A stretch of 64,000 bases of DNA from Cryptomeria japonica. Taxonomy: Eukaryota; Streptophyta; Pinopsida; Cupressales; Cupressaceae. The stretch is taken from positions 532,374,291-532,438,290 of the forward strand of contig NC_081409.1 in NCBI RefSeq assembly GCF_030272615.1, in the 5' to 3' direction. Under the pieces are notes generated by a model that was not told the DNA's origin, did no database searches, and saw only the letters and a program-made list of their open reading frames with translations. The position numbers were made by a program, and so were the translations under genes. Below are positions 46,101 to 59,150 of the stretch, piece after piece (within the stretch, counting starts at the first letter, position 1; every line of letters starts with the position of its first letter).

Positions 46101-46886
46101 GGATAAACACCTTACACAACAAGGGATGTTCACGAGGGTCTTGTATGGAAGGTAGCATTGCTATGGTGTACCCTAGCACCATCAAGCCCTTGAGTGAGTT
46201 GTTGGATATTTATGATTAGGTTATTTGTTCTGAGATTAGGTATAGAGATGTTGATCATGCATGTTATTTTTGACCGAGCATTAGACATGCTCACATGTGG
46301 CCTTTTGTGTTGTGCAATTCCAGTTATGTGGATGGTTATTATGTGAAATCATGGATTAAATGGCGTTAACTTGTCACTATGTTATGGGACATAGTCATTG
46401 GAAAGGTTCTTTTATGCCTGGAAAGTGTAAACAAATTGAGTTATTTACGTTGCTCTTATTTATTGAAAGATAACTTGGTTGTAGGAATTTATATTTGAAG
46501 CTAGTTCTATGCGATAAAGTTTTATAAAAGATGTAATGGTAAAGGAAATTGATCATGATGGCATGTTTTCTTGTCCTGCTTGGTAGAATGAGTATGGTAA
46601 TTGTGGTTTACCTCTTTTAGTGCTTTGATTGGTGTAATGAAAGGAAGAAAATTCTTGTTTCTCTACTATGATTGTGGATAATTCCTAGAATATTTTAAGA
46701 AGTGTATGGCTTTAGAGGTATCTTGCCTATGGATATGGACATTCTTAGAGGTTTTAGCAATAATGTTTCATTTATTTACGGAAAGGTTCATATGTGCAAA
46801 CTTATAATTGTTAAATGAGTTTTAGGGCTAATACGTGTGCATGATTTCCGTCTAGCCTTACGACTTCCGAGAGTAAGTCGAAGCCT
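43145..46886 (+). other. T6 interior, no coding function seen
   Basis: 3.7 kb without gag, protease, RT or integrase motifs in any frame. Mostly AT-rich; 45,290-45,620 is richer in GC with many GCCATGC, CATGCGG and GTACGT-like words. Short minus-strand frames there (up to 83 codons) look like repeat by-products. Confidence 0.75.
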
Positions 46887-46898
46887 AGGGGGGAGAAA
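46887..46898 (+). other. T6 polypurine tract
   Basis: AGGGGGGAGAAA directly before the second LTR. Confidence 0.88.
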
Positions 46899-48544
46899 TG
46901 TAGTGCCCTACCCTAGTCAGCCTTGTACCACTGGTTTGACTTTGGTTGACTTTTTCTATGTGGCATTCCTGGATGGTTGATTTACCATTATGTAATGTTG
47001 TAGATTAGATAATATGAATATTGTGCATACCTGTTATTGTGATTTCACATCGATTCTTGTGTAAGTTTAATTGTTTCCCTAATTCCTGTTATAAATCTCG
47101 AGCTAACGCCTTCATTGAATATATATATATATATATATATATGCTTGCGTGACTCATGGTTGCAGGAGATTGTAGGTACAGTACCGCCTAGGTGTGAGGT
47201 TTGTCTCCATCAGGATTCGTAGGGTTGGGTATACCTCTTTCATCCTTAGAATTTGGATTAGGTGGTCGTAAAACCCTCGTCTTGCCTTACCCATGATCAA
47301 GTGAGCGTCTTGTGTGGTCTGTCGGTTTTCTTTTTCATTTGGGTTTGTGTGTCGTGTATTTGGTTGATTTTCTTGGTTTGCATGCCTTGCGTGTGGTAAA
47401 ATGGAGTATTTTATCCTAAGTATTTAGTTCGAATTAATGTGTTCATTTACGCATTAGTAATTAAGGGATTTAAAATATATAGGTTTCTTTTATGTGATTA
47501 ATCATTAATTAAAAAGATCGCTTTATTTATGTTTGTAGCGAGTTTAATTTAATGGTTAATTTTAAAATAACGAATTTAATTAGTTTATGCATTTTTAAAA
47601 AGGGAAAGATTTAAAGTTATTTGAAATAGAAATAATTTAATCTCATTTGCATTTTGGAAAAGAAAGGTTAATTTTACTTATTGAAGAAAATCAATTTTTA
47701 TTAGAAAAGCAAGTTTAATTTATATGTATATTTGATATAGTGTGAAAGATTGATTTTGAGAGTTAATTTAACTAAAAAAATTTATCCTCGTCAATATTGT
47801 GAAATATAAATGTGAGCTTAGTTAATATTGAGAAAATTAAAATTAAATAAGAGATAAGCATTTTAACTTTTATTAGAAAAACAAGTTAGATTATTTGAAT
47901 AGTTAAAAAGAATGATTATTTTTATTTTGATTTCTTTTTATTTAAAAAGTGTTTAAATTCGAAATTAGAAAATTAGGTCAAAATTTCATTCTTTTAACCT
48001 AGGTTGGAAAAACATTTTGGCAGTTGTTAATTTTCTTTTGAAAAAAAAAAAAAAAAAGAGATATTTTTTTTGGATGGAGAAAATTTGGGAATTTTGGGAA
48101 AGGAAGAATTTCCATAGCTGTAGGTTGGGCTCTCTGTCGGATCTTGCCAGGAATGCGAAGAGAGGTAGGATTCTTTATTTTGTTTTCTTTGTTGAAAGAA
48201 AAATAAATAAATAAAAAAAATAATGAAATAAAATTTCTGGTTGTTTTCCTTTGAAGAAATTTCTAGATTGAAATGGGGTTTGGGTTTTGAATCTATGTAT
48301 TTTAGTTTCAAGTGTGGTAATTGGGTGGATTCATTATTTGGGGAATGATCTCCATTATGCTCAAGATTTGCTTGTTGGGTTTAGTTTTTTTTTCAGCAAG
48401 TATGTGTTTTGGAAAAACAATAATATTCTGGAAATTTTTTCAAAATGTTGTTTATTTTTAAAATTCTGAAAAATATTACAGAGTCTGTGAATGAAACAAA
48501 TTGGGGGTTTTAGTTTATTATTGTTTTAGTTTTCTTTTATTTTA

Positions 48545-49165
<621 letters not shown>

Positions 49166-50339
49166 TAGTTTAATTAATTATTAATTATTAATAATATATA
49201 TTTGTTAATGAAGATTAATATATATATTAATTAATAATTAATTTGAAATTCGAGCATTATTAAATTATTAGTAATATATATTTTATTAATGAAGACTAAT
49301 ATATATATAATAATTAATATTTGATTGGATTATTGTGTATTATTAATTATTATTTGTGTATATTTTATTAATCATGGGTAAATAAATTAATATTAATTAA
49401 TATTTAATTTTGGTATCAGTATTAATGGGAAAGTATCTTTTTGGGAAAAAGATAGAATATTATTTTGATCAGAAAATTGTTGAAGTAAAATATATTTATT
49501 AATTGATAATTTTTAAATAATATTTTATCCAAGAACATATTATAGAGAAATTGAAAAGTAAAAATAAAATGAATGAGATATTTATCATTGGATATTTTGA
49601 AAACGTAGCTCATTTAGAAAACTTGATCGACATTTAAATGTTTAAATCAACATGAGAAAATATTCTATTTTGTAGTTATTGTTTGTGCAAGGTTTAATTT
49701 TTGCTTTCGCTTTTGTTTAAAGTAATGACAAGTTTCTTGATATGTTTTTTTGGACCCTGTCATCTGGTTGTTTTGTGTTTGGCCATAATTGGTCAAGTCC
49801 CCAGGTTAGAGTACCGCCAGACAAGAGACCTTTGTAGTTCTTTTAATATGCTCAATTGGATCCGTTTCTATGTAGGGATCTTTTAGGATTTATTGACCGA
49901 AGTGGTCGTTTGTATATTGTTGTGCTCACCTAAAAGGGCAGGAATGTAAATGATGTGAACCCTATGTAACTATAACTTAATTAATTACCAGAGGGGTCTT
50001 GCAGTTGAATAGACCCAGAGATGTATCCCTCTAGGGGTGAACTCCGAGATCATTTCTGTGCTATGTGATGTTTTTCTCTCATGTTTCATGGATAGTGCTA
50101 GCATGTATGGATGATAATTGGATAGAATATATAAGTGGGTTAAATGAGAATTATCATAATGCATGTATGTAGTCATCTTTTAAATGCAATAAATGGATCA
50201 TGAAGGAATGTAATCAATTTCAGTTAATGATGATAAAATTAAGTATGCATGAAAGAACTCATTAGTTATGATGAAATTATAGTACATTTTGGAACAAGAT
50301 GCATGGCATGTGTTAATGTAAACTTGAACACAATGAATG

Positions 50340-50940
50340 GATAACAATTATTGGATGAACTCGTCATATTATCTAAATTGTAATTCTAATGGATGAACTT
50401 CATTTAGTTATTTACAATTTTAACCTCAATAAATGAACTTCATCTTATTAGCTATAATTTAACTATAATGGATGTACTCATCAAGTTATCTATATTTTAA
50501 CCCTAATGGATGAACCTCATTATGCTACTTACATTATAACCTTAATAAATGTACTCCATCTTAATAGCTATAATTGAACTAAAATGGGTGAACTCATTAG
50601 TTATTTATATTTTAATCTTAATAAACAAACTTCATCATATTAACCTTATTTTAACTACAATGGGTGAACTCAATAAGCTATCTATATTTTAACCCTAATG
50701 GATGAACTTCATTATGTTATTTACATTTTATCCTTAATAAATGATCTTCATCTTATTAGCTATATTTTAACTATAATGGATGAATTCATTTGGTTATTTA
50801 CATTTTAACCTTAATAAATGAACTTCATCTTATTAGTTATATTTTAACTAGATTGGATGAACTCATCAAGATAACTACATTTCAACCTTAATGGATGAAT
50901 TCATATGTTATCTATGCTTTAACTTCAAAGGGGTAGATAT
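50340..50940. repeat. Diverged 40-nt tandem array, T6 3' LTR
   Basis: Near-copy of 42,190-42,790, same order of unit variants, so the array existed before T6 inserted. Confidence 0.85.
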
Positions 50941-51276
50941 CCTCTTGTTAGCCTCATCTTTAACCATAATAGATGAATGCTTCCTAATTTCTAAAATGTT
51001 GATTCACTGAACAAATTATATCCATGTTGCAAGTAATAACATATAATTAAGATATCCTGCTTAATTGGATCAAATGTCGCAAGTTGAGTTAGGTGTTAAG
51101 TTACGTAATCACGTTGGAAAACTCCTTAGGTTTGTTTAGTCTTCTGCTGTGTTATCTAAGCGTTAGATAACTCCAATGTATCTTAATGTTGTGTCTTATT
51201 ATAAAAAAAAAAATATTTACACTCCATTGGTGCATTTTAGCTCTATCCCTTCGGGGTTTCCTGGTGGGGCATTACA

Positions 51277-51281
51277 CACTG
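51277..51281. repeat. T6 target site duplication, right copy
   Basis: CACTG directly after the ATTACA end of the second T6 LTR. Confidence 0.88.
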
Positions 51282-52151
51282 ACTACAAAAGATATCCAAA
51301 CTACAATATGGAAATAAGAATGAACTGCAAGAATAACATCTCCTATGCTTTTGTACAGTTCTAGTTAAGCTCAATACTAGAGGTCTTAAACCTTTTACAC
51401 AAACCCAATTCAATCACCTATGATCGACCAAAACCTCTACATATGATTACAACTTTATATGCACACAGATAATCCCATAATCATGACTGATGATATACAA
51501 AGAGATCTTACATCATATTTATACCAATTCGAGACCTAAATAATTAGGTCAACCACCTAAAAGATAATACAATAAATCCATTACATAAACCCGCAAACCA
51601 ATGATAATCCAAGTTGGCGTAAGACCAAAACAACATTAACCAAACAATAAATCCAATTGGTAACGCACCGGGAGCATCCACCAACACATTACATAAACCG
51701 GTCCATAACCTAGAAGAATAAGATCGGACCTAAAATAGGTCCCATAAGCCAAATGAAATACCACCAATCAATTTGAACACGAACACGATAACCATCAGCA
51801 TCCTGAAAACCTTCTAGAAACCACACCAACACCACTTATCAAATCCTTCAAAATATCTTCAACGAATCTCTATCGGTAGAACCCTTACCGATAACCAAAA
51901 GGCTTACTAGAATATATGATAGCTTCTAGATCACCAAATTCCAAACCAATTGAATGTGACATGCATCTAAATAACATGACTGAACGAACCAAATCAATTC
52001 CACCGATCGAAATATATCAGAGACAAATCTTCTAATTATCATCAAAGTCCAACCACTCTATTGGAACCCAGTAGATAACCAAAGAAGCTAGTGTTGACAT
52101 CAATGACAAACATCAATACAACACATAATCAATTCTTCCAAATTGCCAACA
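51282..52151 (-). repeat. T5 3' LTR, proximal part
   Basis: Continues the LTR after T6 (CTCACTGACTAC junction, intact in the other LTR near 60,735). It contains a TATA box at 51,516-51,523 (TATAAATA, minus) and ends CCAACA at the polypurine tract. Removing T6 gives an LTR of about 1.22 kb. Confidence 0.92.
51516..51523 (-). promoter_or_regulatory. T5 3' LTR TATA box
   Basis: TATAAATA on the minus strand; the same box occurs in the 5' LTR at 60,979-60,986 and, as TATAAATG, in the T8 solo LTR near 57,394. Confidence 0.7.
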
Positions 52152-52165
52152 ATCTCCCCCTTTGG
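52152..52165 (-). other. T5 polypurine tract
   Basis: CCAAAGGGGGAGAT on the minus strand directly before the LTR start TGTTGGC, the usual form in plant copia elements. Confidence 0.9.
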
Positions 52166-52523
52166 TATTGATGGCAACACTAGATGTGAAAAACATCCAA
52201 GTGCCAAGAAGTGCCAAACAATTCTCCCCCAATGGAAGACATCCAATCAAATGATATATCAATGAAGTTGTGAACCAAATAACCAAACCATAGACCAAAC
52301 TCCCCCTGTAACTGATATCTTTGTTAAGATCTATTTTTCACATGTATGTACCTCTCCCCCTTTGACATCAATGCCAAGAAACTGACATAAACATAAAAGA
52401 AAAATCATAAATCCTTTGAACCACACAGCTGACTACTCCCCCTGAGTAGTAGTACCAACTCATCAATCTAGAATGAATGATAGTTCTAATAATGCATACT
52501 GGACTAATGCCAATCAACATCAC
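52166..52523 (-). other. T5 3' untranslated part with extra purine tracts
   Basis: No gene. Minus-strand G-rich purine tracts occur near 52,224, 52,302, 52,355 and 52,437 (GGGGGAGA or AGGGGGAGT), in addition to the true tract. Two are preceded by a TTGATGTCAAA-like phrase. Confidence 0.65.
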
Positions 52524-53950
52524 TCAAGTCTCAACTGGAGGGGCAGAGACCCCCAATCTATCTCTAAAGTACTCAAATGATTCCTTGGGCAAAGTTTTAG
52601 TGAAGATATCTGTAATTTGCTCTTTAGTGTTCACATAAACCAATCTGACTTCATTTGCTTCCACCTTTACCTTAAAAAAGTTATACTTGGTTGATATGTG
52701 CTTTGTCTTAGAATTAAATATTAGATTCTTTGATATGTCAATAGCAACAGAGTTATCACAGTGAATAACTACCAATTTATTACAGTCTACCTTGATATCC
52801 TTCAACATTTTCTTCATCCATAGAACTTGTGTACAACTAGTAGCAGCATCAACATACTCAGCTTTAGCAGTAGAAAAAGAAGTACATGACTGTTTCTTAC
52901 TGATCCATGAAACAAGTTTCTTGCCAAGAAAGAAAGCTCCACTGGATGTGTTTTTCTGGTCATCTATATCTCTTGCTCAATGTGCATCTATATATGTACA
53001 TAACATAAAGCCATCATCTTTAGGATACCACAAACCATATTTAATTGTTCCTTGTAAATATTTGAAAATCCTTTTCACTGCACTCTCATAATTCTCTCTA
53101 GGATCACTCTGATATCTTGATACAATACAAACTGCATTCATTATATCCGGTCTAATCAAAGTTAAATATAACAAACCTCCAATCATAGATTTATAAGTTG
53201 TAGGATTTACTGGAGCGGATACATCTTTCTTTGTCAATTTCTCACTTGTAACCATAGGGGTACCAACTGGTTTAGAAATTTCCATACCAAATTTCTTCAA
53301 CAACTCTCTAGCATACTTAGTTTGACAGATGAAAATACCTTTATCAGTCTGATTAATCTGCAAACCTAAGAAAAATCTCATTTCTCCCATCATAGACATC
53401 TCAAATTTATTCTTCATATTATTAGAGAATTTCATACATAACTTTTCCTCACCTCGAAAAATGATATCATCCACAAAGACCTCAATAATCAATATGTCAT
53501 CATTAGTGATCTTATAATACAAGTTACTGTCAGCATTACCTTTAGTGAAACTACGATTCAAAAGATATTTGTCCAATCTAGCATATCAAGCTCTAGGTGC
53601 TTGCTTCAATTCATATAAAGTTTTCCTTAATCTGCAAACCATGTTATTGTCATCTGAAAGTGAAAATCCATTAGGTTGCTCAATATAGACTTCTCCTTCA
53701 AGATCTCCATTTAGAAATGCACACTTAACTTCCATCTGCTAAACCTTGTATTTCTTATGGGTAGCATAAGCAAGAAATAATCTCACAACTTCAATCCTAG
53801 CTACCAGAGAAATTTTTTCATCATAATCAATTCCTTCCTTCTGATAATATCCTTCACATACCAATCTAGCCTTGTTCCTCACAACTTGTCCATCTTCATT
53901 CAATTTATTCCTAAAAACCCATTTAGTTCCAATAATATTCTTATATTTAG
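52524..53950 (-). pseudogene. T5 copia reverse transcriptase and RNase H
   Basis: Minus-strand remnant from GTKWVFRNKLNEDG (about 53,925) to the stop at 52,524. The motif A box reads QMEVKCAFLNG, with Glu where the catalytic Asp (QMDVK) belongs. The FVDD box (EVFVDDIIF) is intact near 53,470. KFGMEISKPVGTPM and GGLLYLTLIRPDI follow. RNase H shows YIDAH-stop where DADW is expected (TGG to TGA), AKAEYVDAATS, HCDNSVAIDISKN, KTKHISTKYNFF and TDIFTKTLP. Further stops: TGA at about 53,586 (RA-stop-YARLD) and TAG near 53,740. Non-functional; RT and RNase H would make element cDNA. Confidence 0.92.
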
Positions 53951-55359
53951 GTCAGGGAACTAAAGTCCATGTGTTTTTCTTTTCTATCTGATCTAATTCC
54001 TCTTCCATAGCTTTTATCCAACATTCATCCTTACATGCTTCATCTATTGATGCTAGTTCAATTTGAGAAATTAAACATACCTCTTCAGCTGCCAACCTTC
54101 TCCTTCTCATCACTCCTTTGCTTTTCTCTCCAATAATTTGATTTTCTGAATGGTTCAACCTTACATACCTAGGAGTCTTTTGACTTTCTATTTCTCTACT
54201 CTGATCTTGAGTTACTATTAAATTTTCTGATACTACCAAAGTAAGGGTTCAACATTTTGTTCCAATACAGGTGTTACCAGTTCAGTTATGATCATTTCCA
54301 CTTTTGGTTCTCTCTCATAAGTTCTGATTTGACCTCTGTACTGCTCATCCACCTTGACATTAGCGTTTTACACAATTCTCTGCAATCTTTTGTAATAACA
54401 TCTATATGCTTTGCTTTCATTTGAATAGCCAATAAATATTTCTTCATCACATTTAGGATCAAACTTTCCAATGGAATCATCTCTTTTGATATAGCATTTA
54501 CTACTATAGATTTTGAAATACTTAACTGTAGGTGTATGACCAAGCCATAACTCATAAGATGTCTTACTGGTGTCTCCTTTGAAATGAAATCTATTGAATG
54601 TGTACACCGCTATGCTCACAACTTCTCTCCAATAGATATGTGGCAAATTAGCTTCCATCATCATAGATCTAGCTACATCTAGGATAGTTCTATTCTTTCT
54701 TTCCACAAAACCATTCTGTTGAGGTGTCCAAGGTGCAGACATCTATCTCCTTATCCCATGTTTCTCACAATAACTGTTAAATTCAACGGATGTGAATTTA
54801 CCACCTTGATTAGATCTTAAGCATTTGATCTTCAATCATGTCTCTGTCTCAACCATAGCTTTAAAGTTCTTGAATTTTTCAAAGGCTTCATATTTCTCCC
54901 TTAGAAAAGTAACTCACATCATTCTAGAATAGTCATCAATGACTAGTATGACATATCTATCACCCTGAAAACTTCTCATTCTAGTAGGACCACATAAATC
55001 AGTATGAACAAGATCAAGAACATCATTAGATTTATCTTGAATACTCTTAAAAAAAGTATTGACTTGCTTTCCATTTGACATTCCTTACATACCGAATTAT
55101 GAGGCTTCACAATCTTAGGTATATCTCTAACTATCTTAGTTGAATTGATATTTACAATGCAATCAAAATTCACATGGCACAACCTCTTATTCCATAGCTA
55201 ACTCTCATCAATATGTGCAATCAAACATGTCTTCTAATCGGAGTTCAAATGAAAGATGTTACCTCTAGTTTGAGTACCAGTTGCAATCACCAATCCAAAT
55301 CTATTGATGATTTTGCATTTTCCATCCTTGAACTATAATTGAAATCCCTTATCCACCAA
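53951..55359 (-). pseudogene. T5 copia integrase
   Basis: The gag-pre-integrase/zinc region includes CHVNFDCIVNINSTK and CKECQM. The core is split by stops and shifts; the second catalytic Asp box near 54,805 reads LRSNQGGKF where LRSDNGGEF-like residues are usual, so Asp has become Asn. The Glu box TPQQNGFVERKNRTI is intact after a TAG near 54,745. The C-terminal part includes YELWLGHTPTVKYF and FIGYSNESKAYRCY, then a linker to RT ending at a TGA near 53,950 (VP-stop-PK, probable CGA to TGA). Integrase would insert cDNA; it is not active here. Confidence 0.88.
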
Positions 55360-55543
55360 CTAACCTACACTCAAAAGATTCTGCCTTAAACCTTCAACAT
55401 AATAAACATTATCAGTGTTATGCTTACCATCCAATGATGTAGTTCCTCTTCCTCTGATTATGCATGATTTGTTATCTCCAAATATGACCAGACCACCATC
55501 AAATTCTTGCAAAGATAAAAACGTCCTTTTATCTCCAGTCATA
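55360..55543 (-). pseudogene. T5 protease, C-terminal part
   Basis: About 60 residues: TGDKRTFLSLQEFDGG, GDNKSCIIRGRGT and YYVEGLRQNLLSVG, typical of the copia protease end and gag-pre-integrase start. The other side of the T7 insertion (near 59,150) ends with VIDSGCSHHM, so T7 sits right behind the catalytic DSG box. Confidence 0.88.
55539..55543. repeat. T7 target site duplication, left copy
   Basis: TCATA before TGTTGGC; repeated at 59,146-59,150 after CTAACA. Confidence 0.9.
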
Positions 55544-56801
55544 TGTTGGCATTGTCATGTCATTGATGTCAACCGGTATGGGATGACTACTGGTATAAGA
55601 GATGTATGTGCAACACTATTAGGGAGGAGTACAGATTGATATATCTTTGATATCACCTTGTGTTACAGGACAATGGTAAGGTAAGGAAGAGAATTTTATT
55701 AAGATGGATGACTACTGGAGTCACCGGTACACAAGTTAATGCCTGACTTATGTGAATGAGATGGATAGGTTACTAGTACAGTGTATCACCGGTAAGGAAA
55801 GGATGTCAAGTGGTAAGTGATGTGTTGATATGGAGAAGACAAATCGACCAAGTGAGTGGTTGTCAACCGATAAGATTATAACTAGTGAACAGGAAGGATG
55901 AGCAAGGTGCTTGAGTGTTTATTGTGATGAAGATGCAAAATGTTACCTAAATCACATCAACACAGGATGAGAATGATGAATAGGTCACCGGTATGTTGTG
56001 TAGATGCAAAACAACATGAGTCCCACCAGATAGAGATACAATCACCCTATGAAGAGATGACTAACAGTAAATGTGCCTACACCAGATCACATGTGCCTGT
56101 TTGAAGATGTGTTGCACAAACATGGAAGTCACATGAGTGCATTACAAGATGCAGATGACAAGGCATCACCCCACGGGTAAGTGGAGATTATCTCCTATTA
56201 TTAATAATGTGCATTATAGTTTTGTGAGATAAGAAAGAAGAGGTAAAGGAAAGGGTTTGAAGGTTCACATCGGATCTTCTGGTGAATCAAAGGAATGCCT
56301 TGAGTGCATAAAATAAGGGTTATGTACTGAACTGACAAAGAAGGCATGTTGGGATGCCAGTGTAGATGAAGAGTGATGGGTTTTTTGTCTTGACAAACTG
56401 GCTAAGATGATATTCATTCTGATGATGAAGAAGGCAAAGTAGAGCAGCTGAAAATAGAAAATGAAACTGGCATGCAAATGCCTTAGATGGAAACCACTGA
56501 AGGTTGATGACATGATGTCATCAGGATGGTTACCGGTAAGCATGAGAACCACTAAGGAAGTGAAGAGGCTAAGGATTGTGACTCTACCTGATGAGGATGA
56601 GCATGCTATGGATAGACATGTCTAGTGACTGGTTAAGGAGTTCCAATGGTGGTTCAACAAAGTGAAGACATGAGGAGTTAAGTGGTAAAGTGTGAGATAC
56701 CGACAGGGTTAGTAAGCTAGTAGATGAACCCGATAATGAAGTTAGTTGGTAATCCAATCCATACCAACACAACTGTTTGAGCAGAGGTGAATGTTGACAT
56801 G

Positions 56802-56806
56802 GACAC
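56802..56806. repeat. T8 target site duplication, left copy
   Basis: GACAC before the LTR start TATTAGG; repeated at 57,864-57,868. Confidence 0.88.
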
Positions 56807-57863
56807 TATTAGGTCCCAGAGACAACTGAGAGGGTGGGGTGAATCAGTTGTCTAATAAATTCAAACCAAGAACCACTTAATCAACTTAATGCTTAATACC
56901 GGTAAACTAGTTAAGTGTGCCGGTAGATGGTGTTAACAGTAAGTTGCTATACCGGTAAAGATTAATGCATAAAACATAAACATAAAGTCATACACAACAC
57001 ATAACACTAATATTTGTACATGGAAACCCTATAAGGGGAAAAACCACGGTGGGAAACCTTACCCACAATCAGATGATACTACTACAGATAGTAAGTGTAC
57101 ATAAATGGGGTCTGCACATGCAGAAAGACCAACAGCCTAGAGCTCACTGCTCAATCACAAAAATGGGAGTCACACTGACTACAGTTGGATGGTTAAATCC
57201 AATAAGAATGTACTACACAGAATAGCATATTCATATGCTGGATTCAGTACCAGTGTAATGCTGATATGCTTTCATAAAAACCTAGTTTCACCTTCAAATG
57301 ATGTCTTCGTGTATATCTCTGCTTAATCTCGCATATACCTTCACACAATTCTTTTTCACATTCCAAATTCGATCTTACAAATAAGATCTTACATTTATAC
57401 CATAACCTAAGACCAATTTTAGTAGGTCGGCTCTACAAGATATTACAATAAAACATTTTACAAACAATATAATATCTGATGCAATAACCAATTAAACATG
57501 TCAGCTTAATGCATTTACACCAATATTAAATCATCTCCATAGCATGCCATGCTAATCTGGAAATGATAAACCTACCGGTGTAACCCTAGGTAACCTTGGA
57601 CCTATTTGTTGGTAAAGGCAAATATGCAAATATGAATATACCAATGATTAATTCTTCAAAACAAAGTGTCCACACAATGTCTTCGACATTACCAAGTGTT
57701 TTCCATATCATTCCAAGTGTTGGTGAACATTATATCCTGTTGATGAACCATATACCAGTAACTGTGCAATAGTTGCTTGCCGGTGAATGCTACTGGATCA
57801 CCAAAGTGCTAGTGTTTTAGTAGGTGTTGACATCAATGACAAAACCATACCAAAATACCAACA
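56807..57863 (-). repeat. T8: solo LTR of the T5 family
   Basis: 1,057 bp. The + strand start TATTAGGTCCC (TG to TA change) is followed by GAGGGTGGGGTGAATCAGTT, as in the T5 LTRs, and it ends CCAACA after GTTGACATCAATGACAAAAC. No interior, hence a solo LTR. A TATAAAT box (minus) lies near 57,393-57,399. Confidence 0.9.
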
Positions 57864-57868
57864 GACAC
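57864..57868. repeat. T8 target site duplication, right copy
   Basis: GACAC following CCAACA, identical to 56,802-56,806. Confidence 0.88.
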
Positions 57869-58313
57869 CACGTAGAGATGAAGTGGAAATCTCACAGAGG
57901 TTAGTGAAGTTTCGTGTAGGGATAAGTGTTTTTACAGGTGTGCATTTAATATGGATCCCACGATTTGTGGATCAGATCAGAGGAGTGCGGCTCGAGGAAG
58001 AATGAACGAAAGAGAAAAATCAGGGAGTTGTTGGTGCCTGGATCGAAGCAAGGAAATCAGATTGTAAGATGACCTCGAGAAGGAAACAATAGAAATATTA
58101 ATGGAATTTTGACAGAGGTAGGTTGAGATGCAAGGTCGTGGTTGCTAAGATTAGAAAGCATGTATTGGAAGGCGTGTTAATGGTGGTGATGTGCAAATGA
58201 CTATCTGGGAGATCAAATCAGATAAGATCTAATTGGATTTGGTTTGTCTTGAGGTTGATGAGGAAATCCTAACTACTTGTGATTTGAATTGACTTTTGGT
58301 GGGAAAACCAAGT

Positions 58314-58321
58314 TATAAATA
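58314..58321 (+). promoter_or_regulatory. T7 LTR TATA box
   Basis: TATAAATA in AAGTTATAAATAAGGAAGCC. A start site near 58,345-58,350 would direct transcription rightward, antisense to T5. Confidence 0.75.
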
Positions 58322-59145
58322 AGGAAGCCAAAATCATTGAAGGTTGCTGTTGAAGGAGAGAGCATTGCCGTTGGATGAGAAAGGGTGGTTGCATGTAAAG
58401 GTAAATTAGTCAAGTACTCATCAAGAAGATAGAAAAGAGACTGAGTGTGAGGGAGAACCAAGTTGAAGTGTTCAACTAGTAGCAGTGCAGAACCGGTAGT
58501 GTCCATACCAACAGAAAAGAAGTGAAGGAAGCTGCAGAGAAGGTAGGCATAGAACCGACAAAGTGTAGTACCAGTGAAGAGCAGTAGAGAAAAGAGGCAA
58601 CCAAAAGAAGAGAACTAGTAGAGAGAGAACCGATAGTGAGCTGGATATAAGATCCAGTAGTAGATTAGTAGAAGAGTTACAAAATCCATTTGTAACAAGA
58701 AGATAACTTTTGTATAAATGATTATGTTTTTTTTTCATCGAGTTGTAGCTCAATGTAGGGGTTGTATCCCATAAAATAGCAGGGGTTGTAGCTCCTTTAG
58801 GTTGGAGCCCATAAATCAGTTAGGGGTTGTAGCTCCTTGGGTTGGTGCTCCTTGGGTTGGCGCCCTAAACATTGTAATAGAGTTTTCATTGTGAGGCTGG
58901 ATTGGAGCAGTAGACTCCAACAACATTGCTCACTAAGGTTTTTCCCATCTTGGGGTTTCCTTGTATATACTGGTGTTATGTGATGTCCCTTTGTGTGTGT
59001 TTGCATTTGTAGTGGTCTCTCCTCTAACCGGTAAGTTTGCATTCAATTAGATCTATGAATTGACATACTCACATAAGGACAAACAAAAGGGAAAAGTTGA
59101 GAACCACTAATTCACCCCCCTCTAAGTGGTGCATTGTGTCTAACA

Positions 59146-59150
59146 TCATA
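59146..59150. repeat. T7 target site duplication, right copy
   Basis: TCATA, identical to 55,539-55,543. Confidence 0.9.

Larger units (their letters stand above)
55544..59145 (+). repeat. T7: solo LTR, interrupted by T8
   Basis: TGTTGGCATTG start and TCTAACA end with a TCATA duplication. No primer site, polypurine tract or coding domain inside, so it is a solo LTR formed by recombination. Without T8 it is about 2.54 kb. A TATA box is at 58,314-58,321; the R-U5 part has three to four AGGGGTTGTAGCTCC words (58,740-58,870) and AAGGTTTTTCCCATCTTGGG, typical of copia LTRs. Homologous to the T4 LTR in opposite orientation. Confidence 0.9.
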
